Positions 44,870 to 53,208 of a DNA stretch of 64,000 nt are shown piece after piece. The number at the start of each line of letters is the position of its first letter. The stretch's first letter is position 1. The notes beneath the pieces were generated by a model that worked only from the letters and a program-made list of their open reading frames with translations, was not told the origin of the DNA and searched no databases. A program made the position numbers and the translations under genes. Source of the DNA: Sulfoacidibacillus ferrooxidans (GTDB lineage: Bacteria; Bacillota; Bacilli; Alicyclobacillales; SLC66); NCBI RefSeq assembly GCF_022606465.1, contig NZ_JALBUF010000002.1:124001-188000 (forward strand), read 5' to 3'.

Positions 44870-47800
44870 ATGTCTGTACACATGGAGTGTGAATTAGTTC
44901 GTCAAATTCCTGGACGTATGCGATTTGCCGTACCGTATATGCGTGGAAATAAGGTGTTAGCGAAGATGATTTATCAGCATCTAACACGCTATCTTCCACA
45001 AGCAAAGATTCGTGCAGATGATGCTACAGGACGGATACTTATCAGCTTTGAAGAACAAGTAGACGAAATCATTTTTCCATATGATGTGAATCGACAAATT
45101 CATGTGGTGAGTGCTTCCTATTTTGCACATATGAGACAAGTTCAAATGGATGGTGTAACACCATTACCTATAGTGATCCCAAAAGAAGAGCCTTGTGATC
45201 AGTGGCGTAATGATGATGAACAAAGATTACCTCCTCCTCTTGAACAGTGTTCATGTACTGATACGTCGCGAGGACTGACAGTGCAGCAGGTGGAGCAACG
45301 GATAGCCACGTATGGGTATAATGTCTTGCCAACACCAAGAAAACCTTCTGTATGGCGAGTGATGTGGTCGCAGATCAGTGATTGGATGTCTTTAACTTTG
45401 GTTGGTGTTGCAGGCGTGTCACTTCTAACCGGGCGGTTTTTTGACGCACTCACCATCAGTTTGGTTTTGGCGGTTAATGGAACCGTAGGTGCTTTACAAG
45501 AACGGCGAGTCAGTAAAGAGACAGAGGCGCTGCGCCAATTAACCTCCTACGCAGCCACAGTGATTCGAGATGGTATAGCACAGGTGATCCCAGCTTCGGA
45601 AGTTGTGGTAGGTGAGATTGTTTTATTAGAAGCGGGCGATCGTGTCCCCGCAGATGGCATATTAATTGAAGCGTATGGACTTTGGATGGATGAATCCATG
45701 TTAACTGGTGAGTCGCAACCTGTCGAAAAGATTTTGCAAGAGAATAGAGACGTGAAATTGGATACGGGTGTAGCAAATGGATGTGCTATTGGATCATCCG
45801 AAGCTATGTTTATGGGGACAGGGGTCACGCGCGGAAGAGGAAAAATGATGGTGACTGCCATTGGTGCTAACACGCAAATGGGGGTACTTGCTTCGTCTTT
45901 GTCGATCACAGATGTGACACAAACCCCACTTCAGCAACGAGTACATGCCTTAGGGCGACTCCTCGTTTTTTTTATTTTAGGGACAGTAGCATTAGTCGTT
46001 TTGGTTGGCATATGGCGAGGCTTACCACTATCTCACATGCTACTCACAGGAATGGCACTTGCTGCCTCGGCGATTCCTGAGGGACTGCCTCTCTTAATCA
46101 CGATTGGACTCACCGCAGGCGTTCGACGTATGGGGAAATCAAGTGCGCTTGTAAGAAAACTGTCGTCTGTTGAAACACTAGGGCGAGTTACTGTGATTTG
46201 TTCAGACAAAACAGGGACGCTCACTAAAAATGAGATGACGGTGAGGCATATGTGGACCGCAAAAATGCGGTTTCATGTTACAGGTAATGGCTATGATCCG
46301 CGTGGCCATATCACGACAACTTTTCATGATCACGATGAACAATCGCCTGCGCACTTTGTGGAACCGTTAGCTCGTCTTTGTGTTTTATGTAATAATGCAG
46401 AACTCCTATACAACAATAAGCGTTATGGGATGAGTGCTGAATCGCCACAAAGTATGCATGCAGATCAATTTGCAGTACGTGGTGATCCAACAGATGGTGC
46501 ACTACTTGTAATGGCGTTAAAAGCGGGGATAGATGTAAGAGACATGGCAGGTGTGGAACGAATTCATGAGTGGCCATTTGAATCTGAAAAAAAACGAATG
46601 AGCGTGATTTGTAAAGATGAGCAGGGAGTAGAACTCATAGCAAAAGGAGCGCTAGAGGAAATTCTTGCTCGATCGACTTTTTTACTTGGTGAAACAGGGA
46701 TCGAACCACTTTCCTTAGCATCTCGAACAAAAATGATTGATGAGGCACAAGAGTATGCAAAAAAAGCAATGCGTGTGGTAGCCGTGGCGTATCGTCCTCT
46801 CGTCGATGAGGAAAAGCAGTGGTTGACTGAGCCGCAGATGAATGATGATATGCGCGATCAATTAGAACGGGATTTAATCTTTGTAGGCATTGTCGGAATG
46901 ATCGATCCACCTCGTTCTCACGTGCAAGAGAGCGTTTCATTATGTCGCGATGCTGGGATTAGGGTACTCATGATCACAGGTGATCATCCAGATACAGCAT
47001 GTGCAGTGGCACGTGACATTGGCTTAGTAGTTGATGATGACAATAACACAGCTGTACTGACTGGTGAAGAGATGGAACGTATGACGTCAGAACAGCTAGC
47101 GGATGCTGTGCAAAGGGTTTCTATTTTTGCGCGTATGGCACCACAGCATAAGTTAATCATTGTGGATGCACTAAAAAGTCGTGGACAAGTTGTAGCCATG
47201 ACAGGAGACGGTGTCAACGACGCTCCTGCAGTACGGCAAGCGGACGTCGGTATTGCGATGGGAAAAAATAGTACAGAAGTTACGCGTGAGGCAAGTGAGA
47301 TGACCGTGACGGATGAAAGTTTCTCGACGATTGTTTCAGGTGTAAGAGAGGGGAGAGAGGTACTTGGTAATATTCGACGAGCACTTGGTTATTTGCTTTC
47401 TGGGAATTTAGGTGAAGTAATCTATGCAGCACTTGCAGTATTTTTAGGGATGCCTTTGCCATTTGTTCCTGTTCAAATTTTACTTGTCAATCTTTTGACA
47501 GATGCTGCTCCTACGATTGGACTTGTGACGAGATCGAGCAAAACTAGGCGAGTGAGCCAATCGTTAAAACCGCAACGAGATTTGCTCGATGTCCGCTATC
47601 TTCGACAAATCATCACACACGCTGTTGCCATTAGCTTACCAACACTTTTGGTATTTGCGCTAGGCCTAAACATGTCGCAACGTGTTGCTATGGCCCAGAC
47701 CATGGCCATGGTCACGCTCTCATTAGCAGAACTTATGCATATAGAGAGCTGGCATCGCGATGATGAACGGGTGACTTCACCGATTCCAACAGACAAGATA

Positions 47801-48028
47801 TTGCGTGCCACGTTTTTGGGATCGTTTATTTTAGTGATTGGATCGATTTATAGTAGGCCATTACAAAGAATCTTTCAAACAACCCCATTGCCAATGCCTT
47901 ATTTACTGATGGCCATTGGGGGATCGTTTGTTGCCTATTTGTTGCAAACCTTCGAACGTGTAAGGGGGAATTACTATGTTTCAGGATGTAGAAAATCGCT
48001 TGAAACAAGCCCAAGTATTGGTTCATGA
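44870..48028 (+). CDS. Cation-transporting P-type ATPase (P2/Ca2+-like) with N-terminal HMA-type domain
   Basis: About 1052 residues. An N-terminal domain (1-90, RQIPGRMRFAVPYMRGN and TGRILISF) resembles the heavy-metal-associated HMA_2 type. Cation_ATPase_N follows from about 120 (RGLTVQQVEQRIATYG). Membrane helix 4 has AIPEGLPLL, typical of Ca2+ pumps. The phosphorylation motif is SDKTGTLTKNE near 455, and hinge TGDGVNDAPAVRQAD follows near 780. M6 reads LVNLLTDAAPT, compatible with a P2A site. Cation specificity is unproven; the neighbouring CAX and TerC genes argue for Ca2+ or Mn2+. ATG 44870 follows AAGGTGG; an in-frame GTG at 44855 is the alternative. Confidence 0.87.
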   Translation: MSVHMECELVRQIPGRMRFAVPYMRGNKVLAKMIYQHLTRYLPQAKIRADDATGRILISFEEQVDEIIFPYDVNRQIHVVSASYFAHMRQVQMDGVTPLPIVIPKEEPCDQWRNDDEQRLPPPLEQCSCTDTSRGLTVQQVEQRIATYGYNVLPTPRKPSVWRVMWSQISDWMSLTLVGVAGVSLLTGRFFDALTISLVLAVNGTVGALQERRVSKETEALRQLTSYAATVIRDGIAQVIPASEVVVGEIVLLEAGDRVPADGILIEAYGLWMDESMLTGESQPVEKILQENRDVKLDTGVANGCAIGSSEAMFMGTGVTRGRGKMMVTAIGANTQMGVLASSLSITDVTQTPLQQRVHALGRLLVFFILGTVALVVLVGIWRGLPLSHMLLTGMALAASAIPEGLPLLITIGLTAGVRRMGKSSALVRKLSSVETLGRVTVICSDKTGTLTKNEMTVRHMWTAKMRFHVTGNGYDPRGHITTTFHDHDEQSPAHFVEPLARLCVLCNNAELLYNNKRYGMSAESPQSMHADQFAVRGDPTDGALLVMALKAGIDVRDMAGVERIHEWPFESEKKRMSVICKDEQGVELIAKGALEEILARSTFLLGETGIEPLSLASRTKMIDEAQEYAKKAMRVVAVAYRPLVDEEKQWLTEPQMNDDMRDQLERDLIFVGIVGMIDPPRSHVQESVSLCRDAGIRVLMITGDHPDTACAVARDIGLVVDDDNNTAVLTGEEMERMTSEQLADAVQRVSIFARMAPQHKLIIVDALKSRGQVVAMTGDGVNDAPAVRQADVGIAMGKNSTEVTREASEMTVTDESFSTIVSGVREGREVLGNIRRALGYLLSGNLGEVIYAALAVFLGMPLPFVPVQILLVNLLTDAAPTIGLVTRSSKTRRVSQSLKPQRDLLDVRYLRQIITHAVAISLPTLLVFALGLNMSQRVAMAQTMAMVTLSLAELMHIESWHRDDERVTSPIPTDKILRATFLGSFILVIGSIYSRPLQRIFQTTPLPMPYLLMAIGGSFVAYLLQTFERVRGNYYVSGCRKSLETSPSIGS

Positions 48029-48191
48029 GGCATTAGATTTGAGTTTGAGTCTATTTCAAAGTGGACAAGTAGATAAGGCATCGCTTACAAAAGTGTGGAG
48101 TGGATTTGTAAGTGATCTATTTGGATACATTAAAGTAAAGAGTAAAGAGACAAAACATAATGTCTTGGCATGGATTAAGTTTCCTCTATGA
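47976..48191 (+). CDS. Uncharacterised small protein overlapping the P-type ATPase end
   Basis: 71 residues, helical, starts MFQDVENRLKQAQVLVHEAL. It overlaps the last 53 bp of the ATPase in another frame, with a strong AAGGGGG ribosome site 8 nt before the ATG; that site makes a real gene likely. No motif recognised. It could be a regulator or accessory subunit of the ATPase, by position only. Confidence 0.65.
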   Translation: MFQDVENRLKQAQVLVHEALDLSLSLFQSGQVDKASLTKVWSGFVSDLFGYIKVKSKETKHNVLAWIKFPL

Positions 48192-48222
48192 GATCATAGG
48201 ATGGGTAAGGAGCTGAAGTGGT

Positions 48223-48594
48223 ATGGCGCAAGGCGAGAATAAGTGGTTGATTGGAGCCGGTATGTTGACCGTGGGAGCAGTTACTCATCCCACATCGAAA
48301 AAATGGATGCGAAAAGCATTGGTTATAGCCGTTCAAGGTGTTCTTGAAATCAAAGAGCACATTCATGGAGCGATTGCATTGACGCGAGAAGAACTAGAAG
48401 ATATTGTGGCTGAAGCGAGGTATATTCGTTCATCACGTGCGACAGTAATCAATCAGCTACAAAAGCAGGAACAGGCGCGTGTTCTAAGTACAATGCCTAC
48501 TTCCTATAAGACATCGGCAATTGATGATAGACGTATGTGGGTGCCAGATGTAATAACTGAGTCTGCCCCTATGCAGAAGGTGAGCGAGGGTTAG
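48223..48594 (+). CDS. Uncharacterised small protein in the P-type ATPase cluster
   Basis: 123 residues with an N-terminal hydrophobic stretch (WLIGAGMLTVGAVTHP) and a helical, charged remainder including LTREELEDIVAEARYIRSSR. It faintly recalls small membrane proteins (DUF5132-like) seen beside HMA-domain P-type ATPases, but I cannot assign it. AAGGAG lies 12 nt before the ATG. Same strand and close spacing to both neighbours support an operon from the ATPase to the CAX gene. Confidence 0.65.
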   Translation: MAQGENKWLIGAGMLTVGAVTHPTSKKWMRKALVIAVQGVLEIKEHIHGAIALTREELEDIVAEARYIRSSRATVINQLQKQEQARVLSTMPTSYKTSAIDDRRMWVPDVITESAPMQKVSEG

Positions 48595-48628
48595 ATAGAA
48601 GGTGTGAATGTAGGGGGCGTGGCGTCAC

Positions 48629-49684
48629 ATGCAAGGGAGATGGTGGCAGATAGCTATGGCTGTTGCTATAGCTATCTTGGCTTATGTGCTCGATCGATTG
48701 CCGTTAAACCCAACACTACAGTTTGTCATTGTGGCTTTTGCTATTGTGTATTTTGCTCGGATTATTGGCCGTGAAACGGGCATCCTTGGTGAATTATTCG
48801 GATCGTCCATCGGTGCATTATTGGGTGCTACATTTGGCAATGCAGTCGAACTATTGATCTCTGTGATCGCTCTTGTACATGGTATGACGACATTAGTGAA
48901 GGCCAGTATTGTGGGAAGCATCTTGGCAAATCTGTTGCTTACACTTGGCATTTCCATGATTGTTGGAGGTATGCGACGGCAAGTACAGACGTTCAATCAA
49001 ATTAAGGCTGGGGTCAATAGCGTCATGCTTTTTGTTGCGGTGATTGGCCTTACCATTATGAGTATCGAATCACTCGTGCAACCTCATATTTCTGGTAAGG
49101 AGCCACTGAGTATAGGTATTGCGATTGTGTTTTTGGTGGTTTATATTTTGGGATTCGTGTTTTCTTTATTTACTCATCGGACATACTTAGCTGCAGGAGA
49201 TCAGGGAGAGCACTCTAAAGCGAGTAAAGAACCGGTGTGGCCACATATTTTGGCTCTGATAGCCACGACTGTTGTCATTGCTTTTTTAAGTGATGAAATT
49301 GTCGCTATTCTGACTCCTCTTGCTGTACAGTTGCATTTGACACAAGAGTTTGTAGGTCTTATTTTTGTGCCGCTCATTGGGGCTGCGCCAGAGTTTTTTA
49401 CAGCTATACTGCTTGCGCGAAATAACCGAATGGATGGTAGTGTGGAGATTGCAGTCGGTTCAAGTTTGCAAGTGGCTTTATTTGTAGCACCTGTACTTGT
49501 TTTGATAGGGCATGCTATGGGAAGGCCACTTACGCTTGTTTTTACTGCAGCTGAAGTGATTGTAATTTTTTTAGCAACGATCCTTGTGAGTCTTGTGTCA
49601 CTTGATGGAGAATCTCATTGGTACGAGGGTTTAATGGTAGCTGCTACGTATATTATTTTTGCTATGTTATTCTTTTTTACATAA
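48629..49684 (+). CDS. Ca2+/H+ antiporter (CAX family)
   Basis: Membrane exchanger of 351 residues with about eleven hydrophobic segments. The two CAX repeats are visible: GATFGNAVELLISVIAL near 72 and LIGAAPEFFTAILLARNN near 245, each with the essential Glu. It uses the proton gradient to export Ca2+ or other divalent cations. Together with the preceding P-type ATPase it forms a primary/secondary cation export pair. Ribosome site AGGGGG is 12 nt before the ATG, a rather long gap. Confidence 0.9.
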   Translation: MQGRWWQIAMAVAIAILAYVLDRLPLNPTLQFVIVAFAIVYFARIIGRETGILGELFGSSIGALLGATFGNAVELLISVIALVHGMTTLVKASIVGSILANLLLTLGISMIVGGMRRQVQTFNQIKAGVNSVMLFVAVIGLTIMSIESLVQPHISGKEPLSIGIAIVFLVVYILGFVFSLFTHRTYLAAGDQGEHSKASKEPVWPHILALIATTVVIAFLSDEIVAILTPLAVQLHLTQEFVGLIFVPLIGAAPEFFTAILLARNNRMDGSVEIAVGSSLQVALFVAPVLVLIGHAMGRPLTLVFTAAEVIVIFLATILVSLVSLDGESHWYEGLMVAATYIIFAMLFFFT

Positions 49685-49699
49685 CAACGACGTTTTTCT

Positions 49700-50476
49700 G
49701 TGAACGCTCATGGAATAGCTCGTGATGGGCAGAATACGCTTATGATCTCGTATAAGGGTGTGATCCGATCGGTTGGCAAGCGGATTGGCCAAGGTCTACT
49801 TCTTTTACTGGTTTTTGGCATAGTAGGAGCGGTCTTTTTTTGGTTATATCGTACGGGTATCTGGTTTAAGATTCCTGATATGTTACGTCATGCTGGGATC
49901 TTTGGTTTGGTCATTAGTTATTTCATGATTGTGATACAGACTGTAGTTCCGTTTGCTCCATTTGCATTATTGGCTGGATTTAATGCGACGGTACATGGAC
50001 TTATTGTGGGGTATCTTATTACATTTGCAGGAGCTTTTACGGGGGCATTGCTTCTTTATCTGGTTGCAGTTAAAGCATGGGATACGTTTTTGCGTAAACG
50101 ACTGCAGCAGTTTTTAAAGCGGCATCCGAAGATTGAGTCTGCATTTGAACAAGTAGCTAAAGAACGCGGTACATCTGTTTTTTTTGTCATTCTAACGTTG
50201 CGATTGCAACCATGGCTCCCATCTTCCGCTATTGATATCATGGCCGGGGCAGCACATGTGCGATTCTGGCCATTTGTAGCAGCGACAGTGGCTGGACAAG
50301 CTCCGATGATCGCCTTAGAGTCTTATGTAGGTCATCGCATTTTACATTTCCGATCACACCAGCTTGAAATTTGGATCATTGGCATTGTAAGTGCTGTGTT
50401 GCTAGTGATCTATAGTGTGATTCGCTATCGTAACATGCGTACACAAAAGCATGAACAACATGTTCTTAAAAAGTAA
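49700..50476 (+). CDS. TVP38/TMEM64 family membrane protein
   Basis: 258 residues with about five to six hydrophobic segments. The SNARE-associated/VTT core is seen in VIQTVVPFAPFALLAGFNAT, GALLLYLVAVKAW and the C-terminal LRLQPWLPSSAIDIMAGAAHV. Family members move lipids between leaflets; the exact substrate is unknown. The GTG start at 49700 has no clear ribosome site; ATG 49742 is a possible alternative and would remove 14 polar residues. Same direction as, and 15 bp after, the CAX gene. Confidence 0.82.
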   Translation: MNAHGIARDGQNTLMISYKGVIRSVGKRIGQGLLLLLVFGIVGAVFFWLYRTGIWFKIPDMLRHAGIFGLVISYFMIVIQTVVPFAPFALLAGFNATVHGLIVGYLITFAGAFTGALLLYLVAVKAWDTFLRKRLQQFLKRHPKIESAFEQVAKERGTSVFFVILTLRLQPWLPSSAIDIMAGAAHVRFWPFVAATVAGQAPMIALESYVGHRILHFRSHQLEIWIIGIVSAVLLVIYSVIRYRNMRTQKHEQHVLKK

Positions 50477-50502
50477 ACGCGAGAAAGGATGGATGGCACA
50501 TC

Positions 50503-51162
50503 GTGTGGACACAGATGGCAACAAAGGTGCTTGAAATTCTTATCGTAAATATTGTGTTATCAGGGGATAACGCTCTTGTGATTGGGGTAACAACACTGCG
50601 CTTGCCTGTAGCGCGTAGGCGCAAAGCAGTAATGATTGGTGCGGCAATCTCGATTATTTTGCGCATTTGGCTTACGCTATTTGCAGGGCGGTTACTTACG
50701 TTACCGTATTTGCAAGTGGTAGGTGGGATTTTACTTTGCTATATTGCTTGGACGCTCATCCGTCCAAAAGAGAATCATGAAGATATAGCAGAAGGTAAGC
50801 AAAGACAACCCCAAACTCTGGCAGGTGCAATTACTGCCATTGTGCTAGCCGATGTTATGATGAGTGTAGATAATGTGGTCGCTTTAGCTGGTATTGCTGC
50901 AGGCAATGAAGTAGTACTGGTTTTTGGTTTGATTGTCAGTATTGCACTCATTATGTTTGCGAGTACGCTCATTGCAGATCTGATATCTCGTAGTCGAATA
51001 TTTATGTACATCGGAGCGCTGATTATCGTTTGGGTAGCAGGTGGTATGATCGCAAGTGATCCACTTGCAGCACATGTTCCGCACCTGCTATTGCCCATTG
51101 TTACGATGGTAACCATTGGTTTTCTTTATGGTATTCGGTTTGTTTTTAGAGCGAGTGAATGA
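50503..51162 (+). CDS. TerC family membrane protein (YjbE-like, Mn2+ export candidate)
   Basis: 219 residues, seven predicted helices. The TerC signature occurs twice with its Asp: NIVLSGDNALVIGV at the N-terminus and VMMSVDNVVALAGIA in the middle. YjbE/YkoY relatives export Mn2+, often during protein secretion; metal specificity here is inferred. GTG start, with a weak GAAAGGATGG site upstream. Its 3' end overlaps the convergent HD-domain gene by 37 bp, so the two transcripts are antisense at their tails. Confidence 0.88.
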   Translation: MWTQMATKVLEILIVNIVLSGDNALVIGVTTLRLPVARRRKAVMIGAAISIILRIWLTLFAGRLLTLPYLQVVGGILLCYIAWTLIRPKENHEDIAEGKQRQPQTLAGAITAIVLADVMMSVDNVVALAGIAAGNEVVLVFGLIVSIALIMFASTLIADLISRSRIFMYIGALIIVWVAGGMIASDPLAAHVPHLLLPIVTMVTIGFLYGIRFVFRASE

Positions 51163-51752
51163 CCAAAAGCAAACTTCCAAGCATCTGCTTTTTTCTCCTC
51201 AATACGCCTCGCATGGATCTCTTTTAACCCAGTTAACTCAAGAGTATAGTTTTCCTGCTGAACACTTCCTTGTACAATCTCAACGCCGTTGGCATGTTGG
51301 CGATCTAGTCCATCTGCCACGCGCAAAATCGCAGAGAGTTGAAAGAGTTCTCTGCGATTCTTAAAATGTGAAATCAGCCATGAACGCTTCGCTTTTTTGC
51401 GATGTGTAAAGACTAGTCGGGCCACGTCGGCGCGTAATAATTCATCCCACTCTGCAGTTTGACGGGCTGTTTCAATGAGATAGCGACTATGTTTATGATG
51501 TGCAACATCGTTTACATAATGTCCAATATCATGCAATAAAGCTGCGATTGTAAGCCGCATGAGCAGTTCTTCTTGGCTTTTGTGTGGTTGGCGCTTGTCC
51601 ACAATCATGTCTTTCGTTAATTCAAATATCACCTGTGCAAACTGCATCACTCGTTCGCCATGCGCGCGGTCTGTGCGGTAGACATTGACTAGTTGAATGA
51701 TATCGGCTTGATGTTGATAAGATAAAATTGACGGCGTACTACTTTGACTCAT
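51126..51752 (-). CDS. HD-domain phosphohydrolase-like protein
   Basis: 208 residues with an intact HD site: RLTIAALLHDIGHYVNDVAHHKHS, plus upstream His in DRAHGERVM. Its second half, LRVADGLDRQHANGVEIVQG, closely resembles the C-terminal domain of the Ppx/GppA protein encoded upstream (LIRLAESLDRRHERRIDHV), so it looks like a stand-alone relative of that domain. The ATG overlaps the stop of the Tmk-like gene as ATGA: fourth and last gene of a coupled unit. Activity may be on nucleotides or polyphosphate; substrate unknown. Confidence 0.8.
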   Translation of the reverse strand: MSQSSTPSILSYQHQADIIQLVNVYRTDRAHGERVMQFAQVIFELTKDMIVDKRQPHKSQEELLMRLTIAALLHDIGHYVNDVAHHKHSRYLIETARQTAEWDELLRADVARLVFTHRKKAKRSWLISHFKNRRELFQLSAILRVADGLDRQHANGVEIVQGSVQQENYTLELTGLKEIHARRIEEKKADAWKFAFGHSLALKTNRIP

Positions 51753-52459
51753 TTGCTTTCACCAAGAAGGCGAGAAACGCGCCACCGAATATCTTTTTGC
51801 ACTTCTTCTATATCGCGTGCGCCATTTAACGTGACAAAGTCAAATTCTTGGGCTAATTCGTCAAACTGTTGTTGGCACATGGTTTGATAGCGATGAAAAC
51901 TTTCGAACATATCAGCTGAGAGAGACAGATCCATGCCAGATTCCCAGTATTCTAAGTATCCGCGTTTTTGGAAATGCCTGTGCAATAGTACTTCAGGAGG
52001 CATCTGAAGATATACAGTGAGGTCAGGTACAAGGCCAAATCCAAATAGTTCATGCAACCAGTCTGGATCTGCTCCACGCACTAAGTCGCGCACCATCAGT
52101 GTGAAAATATAGCGATCAGCAAGCACGATAAAGCCAGCGCGCAGAGCAGGAATGATCTTATTTTCGAGCTGATCCGCAAAGTCTGTGGCGTACAGTAAAC
52201 TCAGCGTGGTTTTGCCAAGCACGTTACCCTTTTTTGCCTGGTCGATGACTGTGCTCACCAAATCGGAACGCTTGATACCCGTGTCCATGACGGCATGTCC
52301 ATTAAATTCTAGCCAATTCTTTAATAACACAGTTTGAGTTGAGCGGCCTGAACAATCGGCACCTTCGATGACAATAAGTTTTCCGCTGTAGTTTGAATCT
52401 GGTAAATACGGAAGTCCTGCACCGTAGAAGCGTTCATCCATTGATTGCATAGTATTCAT
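51749..52459 (-). CDS. Thymidylate-kinase-like protein, Walker A Lys replaced by Arg
   Basis: 236 residues, P-loop NMP-kinase fold. The loop reads GADCSGRSTQ, with Arg (codon CGC, near 52343) where GxxxxGK[ST] demands Lys. Downstream parts are conserved: LADRYIFT in the DRY position and LVRGADPDWLHELF. The TMPK sequence after DR(Y) normally includes SxxAYQ; here it reads TLMVRD, so true dTMP kinase activity is doubtful. It is a paralogue of the next gene upstream, which keeps Lys; the two start/stop codons overlap as ATGA. It may be a pseudo-kinase partner. Confidence 0.85.
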   Translation of the reverse strand: MNTMQSMDERFYGAGLPYLPDSNYSGKLIVIEGADCSGRSTQTVLLKNWLEFNGHAVMDTGIKRSDLVSTVIDQAKKGNVLGKTTLSLLYATDFADQLENKIIPALRAGFIVLADRYIFTLMVRDLVRGADPDWLHELFGFGLVPDLTVYLQMPPEVLLHRHFQKRGYLEYWESGMDLSLSADMFESFHRYQTMCQQQFDELAQEFDFVTLNGARDIEEVQKDIRWRVSRLLGESK

Positions 52460-53172
52460 GCGCGTTGCTCCTCCTGAGATACACTTGGTGCCACATAATC
52501 CCGTAAATGATCCATGACAGCTTTTCTCACTTTTTGTTGTTGTTTTTCTACTGACTTCGTGGCATCAATGACCATAAAGTGCTCTTCTTCGATCATACTG
52601 TCGTAATTACTTTTAATCATCCCTTGAAATAATTTAAAACTTTCGACCGGGTCATTGGATAAACCTAAATCTAGGCCTGCCTCATGATATTTCAACTGTG
52701 GACGTGAGCTTAATATGCGATCAAGGGAAACCTCTAATGGCGTTTTAAAGTAAAAGCTAATCGTCGGTTTTACGGCAAAACTGTATACGTTTTTGACCCA
52801 ATCAGGGTCACATCCCCGCGCCATGTCGCGCGCATAGGCTGTATACACGTAACGATCAGCGAGCACAATGTAACCGGCTCGCAAATGGGGTAACATCATT
52901 TTTTCGTAGCGATCAGCGAAATCTGATGCATGAATTAAGCTAAAAGTAGTAGGTGTAAGTAAATTTTTCTTTTTTGCCTTTTTGGTTGCCGCTTTGATGA
53001 GTTCACTGGAGTTCCACTCTGTAAAAAACACCGGATATCCTTGTTCTTCTAACCAACGTTTGAGTAAATAAATCTGTGTGCTTTTTCCCGAACCGTCATT
53101 GCCTTCTACAATAAATAAGCGTCCTGGATAATTCATGGTTCTCCCTAATCCACGTGCTTTTCGCAAACGCAT
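52456..53172 (-). CDS. Thymidylate-kinase-like protein with intact Walker A
   Basis: About 238 residues. Walker A GNDGSGKSTQ is canonical, followed by LADRYVYTAYARDMARGCDPDW. Like its neighbour it lacks the standard SxxAYQ after DR(Y), and has a lid region SRPQLKYHEAGLDLGLSNDP that both paralogues share in modified form. This branch therefore probably phosphorylates a different nucleotide or a non-nucleotide substrate (inference). Start uncertain: ATG 53172 has AAAGGGG 11 nt upstream; ATG 53136, with GGGAG 4 nt upstream, gives the length of classic Tmk. Upstream neighbour is Ppx/GppA. Confidence 0.82.
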   Translation of the reverse strand: MRLRKARGLGRTMNYPGRLFIVEGNDGSGKSTQIYLLKRWLEEQGYPVFFTEWNSSELIKAATKKAKKKNLLTPTTFSLIHASDFADRYEKMMLPHLRAGYIVLADRYVYTAYARDMARGCDPDWVKNVYSFAVKPTISFYFKTPLEVSLDRILSSRPQLKYHEAGLDLGLSNDPVESFKLFQGMIKSNYDSMIEEEHFMVIDATKSVEKQQQKVRKAVMDHLRDYVAPSVSQEEQRA

Positions 53173-53208
53173 AGTAACGAAAGCCCCTTTCTTCACTTGG
53201 TACTGTCT

